From Herpetosiphon geysericola (lineage in GTDB: Bacteria > Chloroflexota > Chloroflexia > Chloroflexales > Herpetosiphonaceae): a stretch of 64,000 nt of DNA. The notes under the pieces were generated by a model that did no database searches, had not been told where the DNA came from, and was given only the letters and a program-made list of their open reading frames with translations. The position numbers and the translations under genes were made by a program. The DNA lies in assembly GCF_001306135.1 (NCBI RefSeq), contig NZ_LGKP01000015.1:1-64000 (forward strand), read 5' to 3'. Positions 50,078 through 59,601 of this stretch are shown here, piece by piece (the first letter of the stretch is position 1; each line of letters starts with the position of its first letter).

Positions 50078-51163
50078 ATGGCCTCAATTGGACGAATTGA
50101 TCGGAATGTTTCGAGTTTGCCACGCCCAGATGAGTATCCACCATCGAGTATCACCTTTGATTTCATGTCAATGGTTTTTGCTGCATGGTGGTTGGTTGGT
50201 TTGTTCGCTGATGGTGCAGCCCATGCTCGGAATGCAGTTGATACCTTCTTTACGCCTTGGCATCTTATTCTCTACTCTGGCTTTTTGGCAGTAGCGTTAT
50301 GGATTGGCGGGTTGCAGCTCCGCAATATGTACAAAGGCTACAGCATTTGGCGGGCCTTGCCCCGCGGCTACTTGCTGGCCTTGGTTGGCATTATTTTGTT
50401 TGCGATTGCCGCGCCGCTCGATTTTATTTGGCACGACGTTTTTGGCTTTGAGCTGCGGCTTGATGCCTTGCTTAGTCCGCCGCACTTGATGCTAATTACG
50501 GGCGCAATGCTGTTTGGAACCGCTCCTTTGCGCACAGCGTGGATTCGCTTGCAACAAGGCGAGAAACTGGTTGGTTGGCGCGGTGGACTAGCGCCGATGG
50601 TCTTGTCGCTGTTTTTCTTTATGGTTACAACCGCCTTTATGACCCAATATGCCCATCCCTTGGCTTCACCCAGATGGCTTTCGGCACCTTATAGCGTTGA
50701 AATTGAGATGTATCGGACTGACCTGTGGGGGATTGCTTCAGCCCATATCAGCACCTTTGTCTTGATTAGTATTTTGTTGCTTTCGCTACGCTTCTGGCCC
50801 TTGCCATTTGGCTCAATTACGCTCTTGGTCGGCGGTAGTATGTTTATGCTTTGGGTTATGCGCGCATCAAGAGTCATGGATTATTGGCCGGTTTTGGTCT
50901 GGGCAGTGGTCATTGGTTTGGCTGCTGATTGCGCCATGCACTATTGGAAGATCGATCGCCACAACCGTTTGGGTATTCGCTTGCTGTGTAGCTTGTTGCC
51001 TGCTGGCTTCTTTTTGGGCTACTACCTGATTATTATGGCTGGTCCTGGCCTGACCTGGATCACCCATATGTGGACAGGGATGGTTTTTGAAGTAGCAATT
51101 GTTGGCTTGATGTTGAGTTTCTTGGTGGCTCCACCCTACGAAAAGCTCGATAAAGCACGCTAA
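50078..51163 (+). CDS. Polytopic membrane protein, paralog 1 of a tandem pair
   Basis: A 361-residue protein with about nine helices. Conserved His-containing segments: DTFFTPWHLILYSGF, DFIWHDVFGFELRLDALLSPPHLMLITGAMLFG, and near the C-terminus LTWITHMWTGMVFEV. It matches the protein at 51415 over its whole length. I do not recognise the family; the several His in or near helices could bind metal or heme. Start ATG at 50078; a GGG run lies upstream but no clear ribosome site. Confidence 0.7.
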   Translation: MASIGRIDRNVSSLPRPDEYPPSSITFDFMSMVFAAWWLVGLFADGAAHARNAVDTFFTPWHLILYSGFLAVALWIGGLQLRNMYKGYSIWRALPRGYLLALVGIILFAIAAPLDFIWHDVFGFELRLDALLSPPHLMLITGAMLFGTAPLRTAWIRLQQGEKLVGWRGGLAPMVLSLFFFMVTTAFMTQYAHPLASPRWLSAPYSVEIEMYRTDLWGIASAHISTFVLISILLLSLRFWPLPFGSITLLVGGSMFMLWVMRASRVMDYWPVLVWAVVIGLAADCAMHYWKIDRHNRLGIRLLCSLLPAGFFLGYYLIIMAGPGLTWITHMWTGMVFEVAIVGLMLSFLVAPPYEKLDKAR

Positions 51164-51183
51164 AATTCCAGTTTCGCCGCTTG

Positions 51184-51222
51184 CAATCGCACCTCATGGC
51201 CAATGAGGTGCGATTGGTTTTT
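51184..51222 (+). terminator. Terminator between the tandem paralogs
   Basis: CAATCGCACCTCAT (51184-51197) and ATGAGGTGCGATTG (51203-51216) form a perfect 14-bp stem, then GTTTTT. Confidence 0.92.
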
Positions 51223-51414
51223 AAGAAGTGTAGGGAAACTAGGCTGCATAGCACCTTTTGGTGTGCTAAGTATTTACCTTTTGGCTATCGTCGTCGCTTG
51301 AATCTATGCTACTATGGGCGTACTTATGACAAGGCGGTCGAGCTATTCTTGCTTAGCACTCCATCCTACTTGCTCTTTATCGCCATAGATCTATTCCACG
51401 CAAGGAGGCCAAGC

Positions 51415-52512
51415 ATGGCAACGGTCGGCCCAACCAAAACTACCGCAGCACGGCTGAATCCTGCGCCTGTAGGCTATCCAGCATTCAGCAAGCGGCTCGA
51501 TGCGTTGTGTATTTTCTTTAGCATTTGGTTGATCATTGGGCTTTTTATTGATGGTTTGGCGCATGCCGAGCAACGAATTGATACATTTTTCTCGCCGTGG
51601 CATGCAGTGCTCTATTCAGGCTTTTTAGGTATTACCTGTGTCATTGGCACCGTGCAGCTCCGCAATATGTACCGCCACTATCCCCTGACTAAAGCTTTGC
51701 CTCGCGGCTATTTCCCTGCCTTGTTGGGCATTCTGCTGTTTTCGTTTGCTGCCCCGCTTGATTTGCTGTGGCACGAATGGTTTGGCTTTGAATTGCGCCT
51801 CGATGCTTTATTTAGCCCACCCCACTTGATGATTATCAGCGGGGCGATGTTGTTTGGTACTGCACCATTACGCACCGCGTGGATTCAAACTCAAGCTGGA
51901 GCGCGCTTGCAGGGCTGGCGTGATTTAGGCTCAATGGTGATGTCGCTGTTTTTTCTGATGGCGGCTGTGAGCTTTTTTACCCAATATGCTAGCCCAATTG
52001 TCAATGCGCCATTTCTCTCAGAGCCATATATTGAAGCAACCATGTCGAATATCGACCTGCGCGGGATTAGCACAGGCATCATCACGACGCTGGTATTGAT
52101 TGGGGTTTTGCTGCTCTCGCTACGCTTCTGGCCCTTGCCATTTGGCGCGATGACTCTGTTAATTGGTGGCAGCACCGGCTTGATTTGGTTTGTGCACAAT
52201 AAAAGTTCGCAAGCCTATTGGCCAGTCGTGATTTGGGCTGCAAGCGTGGGCTTGCTTGCTGATCTCGCCATGCATGGCTTCAAAATCAATCAACAACGCC
52301 CATTGCGCGTTCGGCTGCTGTGTAGTTTGCTGCCTGCTGGCTTCTTTCTTGGCTACTATCTGATAATCATGGCGAGTAGCGGCCTCAATTGGATTACCCA
52401 TATGTGGACTGGTATGGTTTTTGAAGTAGCGATTTTGGGCTTTTGCCTCAGCTTAATTGCCATTCCACCCTATGCAAGGAATAGTGAAGCGAGTACGGAT
52501 CAGGAGCGTTGA
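51415..52512 (+). CDS. Polytopic membrane protein, paralog 2 of a tandem pair
   Basis: A 365-residue protein matching the one at 50078: DTFFSPWHAVLYSGF, LDLLWHEWFGFELRLDALFSPPHLMIISGAMLFG and NWITHMWTGMVFEV. AAGGAGG precedes the ATG. A terminator lies between the two genes, so each is a separate transcript; the in-frame extension upstream to 51181 spans that hairpin and is rejected. Function unknown. The pair may have arisen by tandem duplication followed by moderate divergence. Confidence 0.72.
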   Translation: MATVGPTKTTAARLNPAPVGYPAFSKRLDALCIFFSIWLIIGLFIDGLAHAEQRIDTFFSPWHAVLYSGFLGITCVIGTVQLRNMYRHYPLTKALPRGYFPALLGILLFSFAAPLDLLWHEWFGFELRLDALFSPPHLMIISGAMLFGTAPLRTAWIQTQAGARLQGWRDLGSMVMSLFFLMAAVSFFTQYASPIVNAPFLSEPYIEATMSNIDLRGISTGIITTLVLIGVLLLSLRFWPLPFGAMTLLIGGSTGLIWFVHNKSSQAYWPVVIWAASVGLLADLAMHGFKINQQRPLRVRLLCSLLPAGFFLGYYLIIMASSGLNWITHMWTGMVFEVAILGFCLSLIAIPPYARNSEASTDQER

Positions 52513-52800
52513 TCCACGAAGGACACGAAGGGCACGAAGATATGGATTTGTACCCTATTCAGACATTCAACGAATCTATCCTTGGCGTTCTTCGTGTCCT
52601 TCGCGATTCCGTTACCTAATTCCTGGCCCCTAATCCCTGAACCCTCCTGTGCTCTGCGCCGCTGCGTTAAATTTGCCCATTTTTGCCTTTCGAAATTTGA
52701 CTTCTGAAGTTCTATCCAATTGCCTGACCCCTGACAACTAGCCCCAGATCCCCAACCCCCAGCAACCGATACCCAATCCCGGTATATGTTCTATGCTCTT
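52513..52800. repeat. Mosaic of degenerate word repeats (patch F)
   Basis: CACGAAGGACACGAAGGGC, TTCTTCGTGTCCTTCGCG, CCCTAATCCCTGAACCCT, CTCTGCGCCGCTGCGTTAAA, TTTGACTTCTG and GATCCCCAACCCCCAGC words; no gene. Confidence 0.75.
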
Positions 52801-52803
52801 TGG

Positions 52804-54705
52804 TTAGCCTTTACGCCCAAATTGGCGTTCGATTTGGCCTTGGGTAATTTGAAGCATAGTTGGGCGGCCATGGGGGCAGGTGCGTGGCATTTCGCAGCGT
52901 TCTAGTTGTTGCAGCAGCTGACGCATTTCTTCATGGGTCAGGGTTTTGCCTGCCCGAATTGAGCTATGGCAAGCGATTGTGGTCAACATTTTTTCGCGTC
53001 GATCGTCGCTAGTAGCACCACCTTCGTAGCTTAGATGATCGGCTATTTCCATTAATGCAGTTGCAATTTGACCAACATGCAGATTACTTGGCACCGCCCG
53101 CAACATCAAGGTGCCTTCGCCAAATTCCTCTGCTTCAAAGCCCCATTGCTCCAAATCGGCCAAATGCGCGCTTAGCAAGCGGGTTACTGCTGGTGGCAAT
53201 TCAATTGGCTGGGCTAGCATCAGGGTTTGGCGCTCAATCGGCACATCTTGGTGCTCAGCCATCAATCGCTCATAAACCACTCGTTCGTGGGCAGCATGTT
53301 GATCGACCAAGTACATGCCATCGCTGCTTTCAGCGACGATGTAGGTTTCGTTTACTTGGCCAACCACCCGTAGCATTGGCAATTTGGCTTCGCCTGGAGC
53401 GGGCATGCTTGGAGCATACGTCGGATCGAAGGCTTGTTGTTGGGCTGGCAAAAAGGCGCTTGGCTGGTTTTGGCTGGTTGGAGGCGTGTCAAAGCGCGCT
53501 TGGCTGGCGCTTGGCGGCAAGGCTACGGTCGAATCAAAATCATCATCTGGATACGTATTGACCTGCGGGCGCGGCGCGATTGGTGCATCATCAAACAAGG
53601 GCGCATCGTTGCTGGCACCACGCCGTTCACCATTTGGCGAGCGCAATTCAACCCGTCGATTGACACTTTCATTAGCCCCAAAGCCAGTCCAAGCGCGAAT
53701 GGTGCTTTGCGCTGCTAAGGCTTCGCGCACTGCCTTGGTCAACGCGCCATAGACATGCGATTGATTGCGGAACTTGACCTCGCTTTTGGTTGGATGCACA
53801 TTCACATCAACCGCTTCTGGCTCAAGCTCAATATTCAGGGCCACAATTGGGTGGCGGCCTTTCATCAATAAGGTATGATAGGCCTCCTCGATCATATAAA
53901 CCAAGTTGCCTTGGGGCTTAATCCAGCGTTGATTGACGAATAAATGCATGTAGGAGCGAGCGGCGCGGAAGGTTGAGGGCTGACTAACAAAGCCATGCAC
54001 CCGCACTGTTTCATCTTCTGCTTCCGAGGTGCGATCAACGCTAATCATCTCGCGGCCAACGTCAATCCCATACAATTCGATTAAAGCATCGAGCAAGCGG
54101 CCATTGCCTGGCGTTTGTAGCGCAAGCTTGCCATCAAGCAACAATGTCCAGCGAATATTGGGGTAGGCCAAGGCATATTGGGTTACGATGGTGCTAATCT
54201 GGCTCATTTCGGTGGCATCAGAGCGCATAAATTTGAGCCGCGCTGGGGTGTTATAAAACAAATTGCGAATCGTGAAGGTTGTGCCAACCGAGCAGCCACG
54301 GGGAGTTTTAGCCTGAATCTCGCCGCCAGCAATTCGTAATTCTGTGCCAACCTCGTCAGCAGCGGTGCGCGTGAGGCAAGTTACTTGGGCCACCGAGGCG
54401 ATTGAGGGCAAGGCCTCGCCGCGAAAGCCAAGCGTGCGAATCGAGAATAAATCCTCAATTTCGGTAACTTTGCTGGTTGCATGGCGCAAAAATGCCGTTT
54501 CAACCTCGTCACTCGGAATCCCAGAGCCATTATCTTGGATGCGCAACTCGCGTTTGCCGCCCTCGCGTGCTTCGACCCGAATCTCGGTAGCGCCAGCATC
54601 AACCGAATTTTCAATTAATTCTTTGACCACCGAAGCAGGGCGTTCCACCACCTCGCCAGCGGCGATTTGGGCAGCTAAAGTTGGGTCTAAAACACGAATT
54701 GGCAT
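52804..54705 (-). CDS. mutL: DNA mismatch repair protein MutL
   Basis: A 633-residue MutL. GHKL ATPase domain: ELIENSVDAGAT, QDNGSGIP, GFRGEALPSIASV. The C-terminal domain has DQHAAHERVVYE, the DQHA(X)2E(X)4E endonuclease motif, and CPHGRPT near the end, so this is a nicking MutL rather than the E. coli type. A long Pro/Ala-rich linker joins the domains. ATG at 54705 with GAGGAG upstream; the longer frame to 54753 is rejected. MutS is not in the window. Confidence 0.95.
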   Translation of the reverse strand: MPIRVLDPTLAAQIAAGEVVERPASVVKELIENSVDAGATEIRVEAREGGKRELRIQDNGSGIPSDEVETAFLRHATSKVTEIEDLFSIRTLGFRGEALPSIASVAQVTCLTRTAADEVGTELRIAGGEIQAKTPRGCSVGTTFTIRNLFYNTPARLKFMRSDATEMSQISTIVTQYALAYPNIRWTLLLDGKLALQTPGNGRLLDALIELYGIDVGREMISVDRTSEAEDETVRVHGFVSQPSTFRAARSYMHLFVNQRWIKPQGNLVYMIEEAYHTLLMKGRHPIVALNIELEPEAVDVNVHPTKSEVKFRNQSHVYGALTKAVREALAAQSTIRAWTGFGANESVNRRVELRSPNGERRGASNDAPLFDDAPIAPRPQVNTYPDDDFDSTVALPPSASQARFDTPPTSQNQPSAFLPAQQQAFDPTYAPSMPAPGEAKLPMLRVVGQVNETYIVAESSDGMYLVDQHAAHERVVYERLMAEHQDVPIERQTLMLAQPIELPPAVTRLLSAHLADLEQWGFEAEEFGEGTLMLRAVPSNLHVGQIATALMEIADHLSYEGGATSDDRREKMLTTIACHSSIRAGKTLTHEEMRQLLQQLERCEMPRTCPHGRPTMLQITQGQIERQFGRKG

Positions 54706-54779
54706 TGCTCTGGCTCCTCGTAGATGCACATTTTTACCCTGCCATTGTAGCATAATTTGGGCTTTTTAGCATAAATGAG

Positions 54780-54985
54780 CTAGTTTGGAGTTGGGGATAG
54801 GAATGAGGGGTCAGGATTTAGGGATGAGGGATCAGGGGTCAGCGAAACGAAACCACGAAGATCACGAAGGATAATTATTTTTAGCCACAGATTGACACAG
54901 ATGTTTAGGATTAGGTTGTTGCCAGCCCAAAGCCAATAGCCAATAGCGTTATCCCTCTGCACCTCTGCGTTAGCATTGATTCACG
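54780..54985. repeat. Mosaic of degenerate word repeats (patch G)
   Basis: GATGAGGGATCAGGGGTCAG, CACGAAGATCACGAAGG, GCCACAGATTGACACAG, AAAGCCAATAGCC, CACCTCTGCGTTAGC words; no gene. Confidence 0.75.
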
Positions 54986-55040
54986 AAGGCACACTAACGC
55001 AATTGGGGTTTAGAAGCAATTAAACAATCCACAACATAAA

Positions 55041-55103
55041 CATTTGGGGGTGCAGGGGGCTGAAAACCCCCTGCGTTTCCCGCTGGCGGGACGGAAGGGT
55101 GGC
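55041..55103 (-). repeat. Two-hairpin intergenic element, copy 4 (reverse)
   Basis: On the minus strand: CCACCCTTCCGT, CCCGC-ca-GCGGG in place of CCCTCC-GGAGGG, AACGCAGGGGG-ttttcag-CCCCCTGC, ACCCCCAAATG. It begins immediately after the methyltransferase gene on that strand. Confidence 0.85.
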
Positions 55104-55109
55104 AAACAT

Positions 55110-56303
55110 TTACATGCGCTCAGCGACGCGGGCGAGCACAAATTTGAGGTAGCGTCCCTCGTTGAAATGCGCAGGCACCGGATGATCAAGCGCTTGGCCA
55201 GCTTCATGAATAATTCGCAGTTGTTGGTCGGTTTGGGCCGCCGCCTCGCCAAGCATCAAGCGAAAATTAGCAGGCGATAATTGGCTGGTGCAGCTGGCCG
55301 AAGCCAAAAGCCCTCCAGTTGCCACACACTGAATCGCCAAGGCGTTGAGTTTGACATAAGCACGGGTCGCGGCATGAATGTTCTTCTTTGAACGGGCAAA
55401 CGATGGTGGATCGAGAATCACCAAATCGTAGGTTTCGCCGCGCTGAATTGTGCGATGCAGAAAATCAAAGCAATCGCGGGCTAAGAACGTATGGTGCTCG
55501 CCCATCAAATCGTTGAGCACAAAATTCTGCTCTGCATCGCGGGCCGCTGCTGGCGCAATATCAACGCTGGTGGTTGCGCTGGCACCGCCTCGGGCTGCAT
55601 ATAACGAAAATGCTCCGGTGTAGGAGAAACAATTGAGCACCGTTTTGCCTTTGCTCCATTGCTCGATCGTGTGGCGGTTTTCACGATGATCGAGAAATAA
55701 GCCAGTTTTCTGGCCCTCAAACAGATTGGCAATCAACTTGAGGCCATGCTCTTGCACCACCAAGTTGGCTGGCGGTAATTCGCCCCACAACAGCTCAATT
55801 TTGCCAGTTTCATCGTCGTTTTCGCTATCGTCGCGGCGGCGGCGCACCACACCACGCAGTTGTGGCACGCTTGCTTGCAAGGCCTTGACCACATCAGCAA
55901 TCAAAACCTCGACACAATCTGCGTAGGTTGCAATCACCGCGTATTGGTTATAGAGATCGATGGTGATGCCTGGCATGCCATCGCCTTCGCCAAACAGCAA
56001 GCGATAGGCGGTGGTGGCAGTTTGGCGCAATGGTTCGCGGGCTTGCCATGCCTGCTGAACCATGGTTTTGATCCAGTTGGCATCTGGTTGCATGCGACTT
56101 GAGAAGATGCGCAGCGCAATCGGCGAGCGCGCATCCCACAAACCAAAGCCTTGCCAATTGCCACAATGCAGTCGAACCCATGTGCCGCTCGCTAAGCGAG
56201 TACTAGGCGGCACATGGTCGCGATAAACCCATGGATGGCCTGCCTGCAAATGGGCCTTGAGCTGCGTTGGCAAATTGATAGTTGGCATTGAACGGGCGGC
56301 CAC
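55110..56303 (-). CDS. Class I SAM-dependent rRNA methyltransferase, RlmI-like
   Basis: A 397-residue protein: N-terminal PUA-like domain (HPWVYRDHVPPSTRLASGTWVRL), then a Rossmann methyltransferase with VLNCFSYTGAFSLYAARGGAS as the SAM motif, TYDLVILDPPSFARSK as the NPP-like active site and a late SCTSQLSP. This matches the RlmI/RlmK family that methylates cytosine-5 in 23S rRNA. GTG start six bases after AGGAG. The response regulator upstream is separated by only 12 bases. Confidence 0.88.
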   Translation of the reverse strand: MAARSMPTINLPTQLKAHLQAGHPWVYRDHVPPSTRLASGTWVRLHCGNWQGFGLWDARSPIALRIFSSRMQPDANWIKTMVQQAWQAREPLRQTATTAYRLLFGEGDGMPGITIDLYNQYAVIATYADCVEVLIADVVKALQASVPQLRGVVRRRRDDSENDDETGKIELLWGELPPANLVVQEHGLKLIANLFEGQKTGLFLDHRENRHTIEQWSKGKTVLNCFSYTGAFSLYAARGGASATTSVDIAPAAARDAEQNFVLNDLMGEHHTFLARDCFDFLHRTIQRGETYDLVILDPPSFARSKKNIHAATRAYVKLNALAIQCVATGGLLASASCTSQLSPANFRLMLGEAAAQTDQQLRIIHEAGQALDHPVPAHFNEGRYLKFVLARVAERM

Positions 56304-56315
56304 ACACGACTCCTC

Positions 56316-56687
56316 TTAGACTGCAGATGGCACGTAACCACGCACCATTTGCAATAAATCTTGAACATCAAACGGCTTGGAAATGTAGTTGGTATAGCCA
56401 GCACTAAAGGCGCGTTGGCGATCTTCCTCGGCTGCATGGGCTGTGATCGCAATCACTGGAATATGCGCCAAATCAGGCTGCATGCGAATTTCGCGAATCA
56501 GCGTCCAGCCATCTTTAACTGGAAGTCCTACATCGAGTAGTACAAGCGCTGGGCGATGTTGGCGCATATATTCAATTAATTGCAGCCCGCCATTCAGGGT
56601 GCGCACGCTATAGCCATAGCGGGTCAACATGCGCATAACAAGGTCGGCAAGGGCTGGTGTATCATCAACAACTACTATATGGTGCAT
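56316..56687 (-). CDS. Single-domain response regulator
   Basis: A 123-residue CheY-like receiver: HIVVVDDTPALADLVMRML, ALVLLDVGLPVKDG (phosphoacceptor Asp), VIAITAHAAEEDRQRAFSAG and YISKPFDVQDLL with the conserved Lys. No output domain. ATG at 56687; a GGGGG tract lies upstream but a clear ribosome site is lacking. It ends 12 bases before the methyltransferase start and likely shares its transcript. No cognate kinase nearby. Confidence 0.85.
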   Translation of the reverse strand: MHHIVVVDDTPALADLVMRMLTRYGYSVRTLNGGLQLIEYMRQHRPALVLLDVGLPVKDGWTLIREIRMQPDLAHIPVIAITAHAAEEDRQRAFSAGYTNYISKPFDVQDLLQMVRGYVPSAV

Positions 56688-56879
56688 AATTTGCAAACCC
56701 CCGTAATGTAGATCGATATAAAACCTCGCAAAGGTCACGCTTACTTCATTCAACTGGCAATCGTTGGTCGCAACCGTGGTCACTACCAAGACTGCCGCGT
56801 CGTAATGATTCAATGGAGGACTTTAGTCCTAGCTTACGAGGGTGACTTTACTTCTAAGCTTACCAAATTGCGCAATAAA

Positions 56880-59327
56880 TCACAATTCGATTGAGCCAAG
56901 CTGCGGTTGGGTGATCGTTGGCAGCACTAAACTAGGTTGATCTCCGTCGCTGGTGTGTTGGCTGCCGCGCTCAAGCGGATTCGTGACAAAGGCAATTGGT
57001 AAAACTTCATCCATATGTTCAACTGCAATCACGGTTATTTGGCGGCGCACGTTATTTGGCACTTCTTCAAGATCACGCAGATTCTTTTTGGGAATCAGCA
57101 TGGTTGTGATGCCCGCCCGAAATGCGCCCAAGATTTTGTCGCGCAAGCCGCCGATTGGTAGCACCCGCCCGCGCAAGGTAATTTCGCCAGTCATGGCCAC
57201 ATCGCGGCGCAATGGCCGATGGGTCAAGGCCGAAATAACCGAACAGGCTAAGGTAATGCCAGCCGATGGCCCATCCTTGGGCACACCGCCTTCTGGGACG
57301 TGAATATGAATATCGATTTTTTCGAAGCGCTTGCCATCAATCCCCAAGCGGCGCGAGGATGCCCGCGCATACGAAAGCGCTGCTTGCGCCGATTCCTGCA
57401 TCACATCGCCAAGCTGGCCGGTTAAGGTTGTTGTGCCTTTGCCATCGACGATAGCCGTTTCGATGGCGACCACATCGCCACCATTGCTCGACCAAACCAT
57501 GCCCGTTGCGACCCCAATTTCATCGCGGTCGTTGGCACGGCTATAGTCGAACGGTGGCTGACCAAGAAAATCACTAAGCATGGTTGGCGTGATTCGCCGT
57601 GGATAGCGCTTTTTCTCGGCCACGCGGCGGGCGATTTTGCGACAGATGCCGCCAATCTCGCGCTCAAGGTTGCGCACGCCTGCTTCCCAGGTATAGGTGC
57701 GAATGATTTGGCGCAACGCTTCATCGCTAATGCTGATGGGATGTTGCTTCAAGCCATTCGCTTCAATTTGCTTGGGAATCAAGAATTTGCGCGCAATTTG
57801 GACTTTTTCTTCTTCAATATAGCCAGGCAGCTCAACAATCTCCATCCGATCAAGCAATGGCTCGTCGATCGGGTCAAGCATGTTGGCGGTGGTAATAAAC
57901 ATAATCTTCGAAAGATCATACGGCAAATCAAGGTAATGATCGGCAAATGTATTGTTTTGCTCAGGATCAAGCACCTCTAACAAGGCCGCCGCTGGATCGC
58001 CACGAAAATCGTTGCCCAGCTTGTCGATCTCATCGAGCATAAAGACAGGATTGATTGTGCCAGCATCTTTCATGGTTTGGATAATGCGGCCTGGCATTGC
58101 CCCAATATAGGTGCGGCGATGGCCGCGAATTTCGGCCTCGTCGTGCACGCCGCCAAGCGAAAGCCGCACAAACTCGCGGCCTAAAGCTTCGGCAACTGAA
58201 CGGCCAAGGCTGGTTTTGCCAACGCCTGGTGGGCCAACAAAGCACAAAATTGGCGATTTGGTGCTATCGCCAGCAAGCATACGCACCGCAATAAATTCTA
58301 AAATTCGCTCTTTAACTTTTTTCAAGCCATAGTGGTTGTTATCGAGCACTTGGGCTGCAACCTGAAGGTCGTTAACATCGGCGCTGGTTTTCGACCAAGG
58401 CAGATCCAACAGCCAATCCAAATAGGTTCGAATAACGCTATATTCGGGCGCTGCTGGCGGCATCATCTCCAAGCGGCCAAGCTCTTCGAGGGCTTTGGCT
58501 TGGGCTTTGGCAGGCAGATCAGCGGCCACAATCCGATCATGCAATTCGTTCAATTCGCGAGTCAGCGGATCTTCTTGGCCTAACTCAGTTTGGATCGCCT
58601 TGAGTTGTTCGCGCAGGAAGAAATCGCGTTGCGATTTATCGACTTCTTTTTGGACTTGATTTTGAATGTGATGCTCTAGTTCAAGCACATCAAGCTCTTG
58701 CGAAAGCACAACGCTCAAGCGGCGCAAGCGTTCCTCGACCTCAAACAGTTCGAGCAATTGCTGGCGGCGGCCAATATCAAGTGGCAAGGTTGAGGCGATG
58801 AGGTCGGCGAGGGCGCTGCCATCCTCAAGATTAAGTGCGGCAACATAGGCATCATCGGGCATGGTGCGGCTGAGTTTAACCACTTTTTCATACGAGGCCA
58901 ACACGCCACGCATCATGGCTTCGACCGCCAAACTTGATTCTTGGTCGGGTTCGATAATCTGCACTTCGGCGTTGATATAGGGTTCGGTTGCTAGCCAATC
59001 GACAATTTGCACCCGCTGTTGGCCTTGAACCAAAACCGAGGTTGTGCCATCGGGCAATTTCAGCACCCGTTCGATATGGGCGATGACCCCGACCTGATAC
59101 AGTTGGCTGGTATCGTGCTCCTCGATTTCAATTGCACGCTGGGCTACGGCAACAATCCGCCGATCAGCGCTCATTGCTGCTTCAATTGCGGCCATCGATA
59201 GATCACGGGCTACAAAGAGCGGGGTGACCATTGTCGGGAAAAGCACGGTATTAATCAGCGGGAGCACAGGTAATTCAACCCTGGCTGCTACCTTCACATC
59301 ATCCACCAACTGTCCATCATCTGCCAT
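56880..59327 (-). CDS. lon: ATP-dependent protease Lon
   Basis: An 815-residue LonA-type protease. N-terminal LON domain (LPVLPLINTVLFPTMVTPLFV), coiled middle, AAA+ ATPase with GPPGVGKT at 365-372 and FMLDEIDKLG, then the protease domain with catalytic Ser688 in PKDGPSAG and Lys731 in GGLRDK. Cytosolic hexamer degrading misfolded and regulatory proteins. The C-terminal ~40 residues (RGSQHTSDGDQPS...) are a low-complexity tail. I do not see a CIRCE or other heat-shock operator upstream. Confidence 0.96.
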   Translation of the reverse strand: MADDGQLVDDVKVAARVELPVLPLINTVLFPTMVTPLFVARDLSMAAIEAAMSADRRIVAVAQRAIEIEEHDTSQLYQVGVIAHIERVLKLPDGTTSVLVQGQQRVQIVDWLATEPYINAEVQIIEPDQESSLAVEAMMRGVLASYEKVVKLSRTMPDDAYVAALNLEDGSALADLIASTLPLDIGRRQQLLELFEVEERLRRLSVVLSQELDVLELEHHIQNQVQKEVDKSQRDFFLREQLKAIQTELGQEDPLTRELNELHDRIVAADLPAKAQAKALEELGRLEMMPPAAPEYSVIRTYLDWLLDLPWSKTSADVNDLQVAAQVLDNNHYGLKKVKERILEFIAVRMLAGDSTKSPILCFVGPPGVGKTSLGRSVAEALGREFVRLSLGGVHDEAEIRGHRRTYIGAMPGRIIQTMKDAGTINPVFMLDEIDKLGNDFRGDPAAALLEVLDPEQNNTFADHYLDLPYDLSKIMFITTANMLDPIDEPLLDRMEIVELPGYIEEEKVQIARKFLIPKQIEANGLKQHPISISDEALRQIIRTYTWEAGVRNLEREIGGICRKIARRVAEKKRYPRRITPTMLSDFLGQPPFDYSRANDRDEIGVATGMVWSSNGGDVVAIETAIVDGKGTTTLTGQLGDVMQESAQAALSYARASSRRLGIDGKRFEKIDIHIHVPEGGVPKDGPSAGITLACSVISALTHRPLRRDVAMTGEITLRGRVLPIGGLRDKILGAFRAGITTMLIPKKNLRDLEEVPNNVRRQITVIAVEHMDEVLPIAFVTNPLERGSQHTSDGDQPSLVLPTITQPQLGSIEL

Positions 59328-59550
59328 GGGTTATCACCTTTTGTCTCAAGTCCAGATTGAGTTGCTTGCAGAAACATACGGGGCATTATAGCACAGCCTT
59401 CTTGCGATGAACGGTTGCTGGCCCGCTGCGCGCCCATCCAGACCAACCTAGCTGGGCTGCGTGAAGAAATTGTTCCATTTGGTAAGCAAAATCGCACTTT
59501 AGCGCTTGAGCTTGGCTGATTAAACTTGAAGCACCACAAAGGAGGATGCT

Positions 59551-59601
59551 ATGGCCAAGCAACGGCAACAGGCTCTGAAGGTCTGGGGGAGGCTGCGATG
59601 A
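59551..59601 (+). CDS. 16-codon mini-ORF coupled to the next gene
   Basis: ATG at 59551 preceded by AAAGGAGG with 5-base spacing encodes M-A-K-Q-R-Q-Q-A-L-K-V-W-G-R-L-R and stops in ATGA, overlapping the start codon of the DUF1858/DUF2249 gene at 59598. The ribosome site is stronger than that of most genes here. It may be a translation-coupling leader or small basic peptide. Confidence 0.5.
   Translation: MAKQRQQALKVWGRLR

Noticed and set aside
51181-51414. Extension of the second paralog by ~78 codons
   Set aside because: It crosses a perfect terminator hairpin and lacks conservation with the first paralog.
59328-59525. CIRCE-like heat-shock operator before lon
   Set aside because: No TTAGCACTC-N9-GAGTGCTAA pattern is present on either strand.
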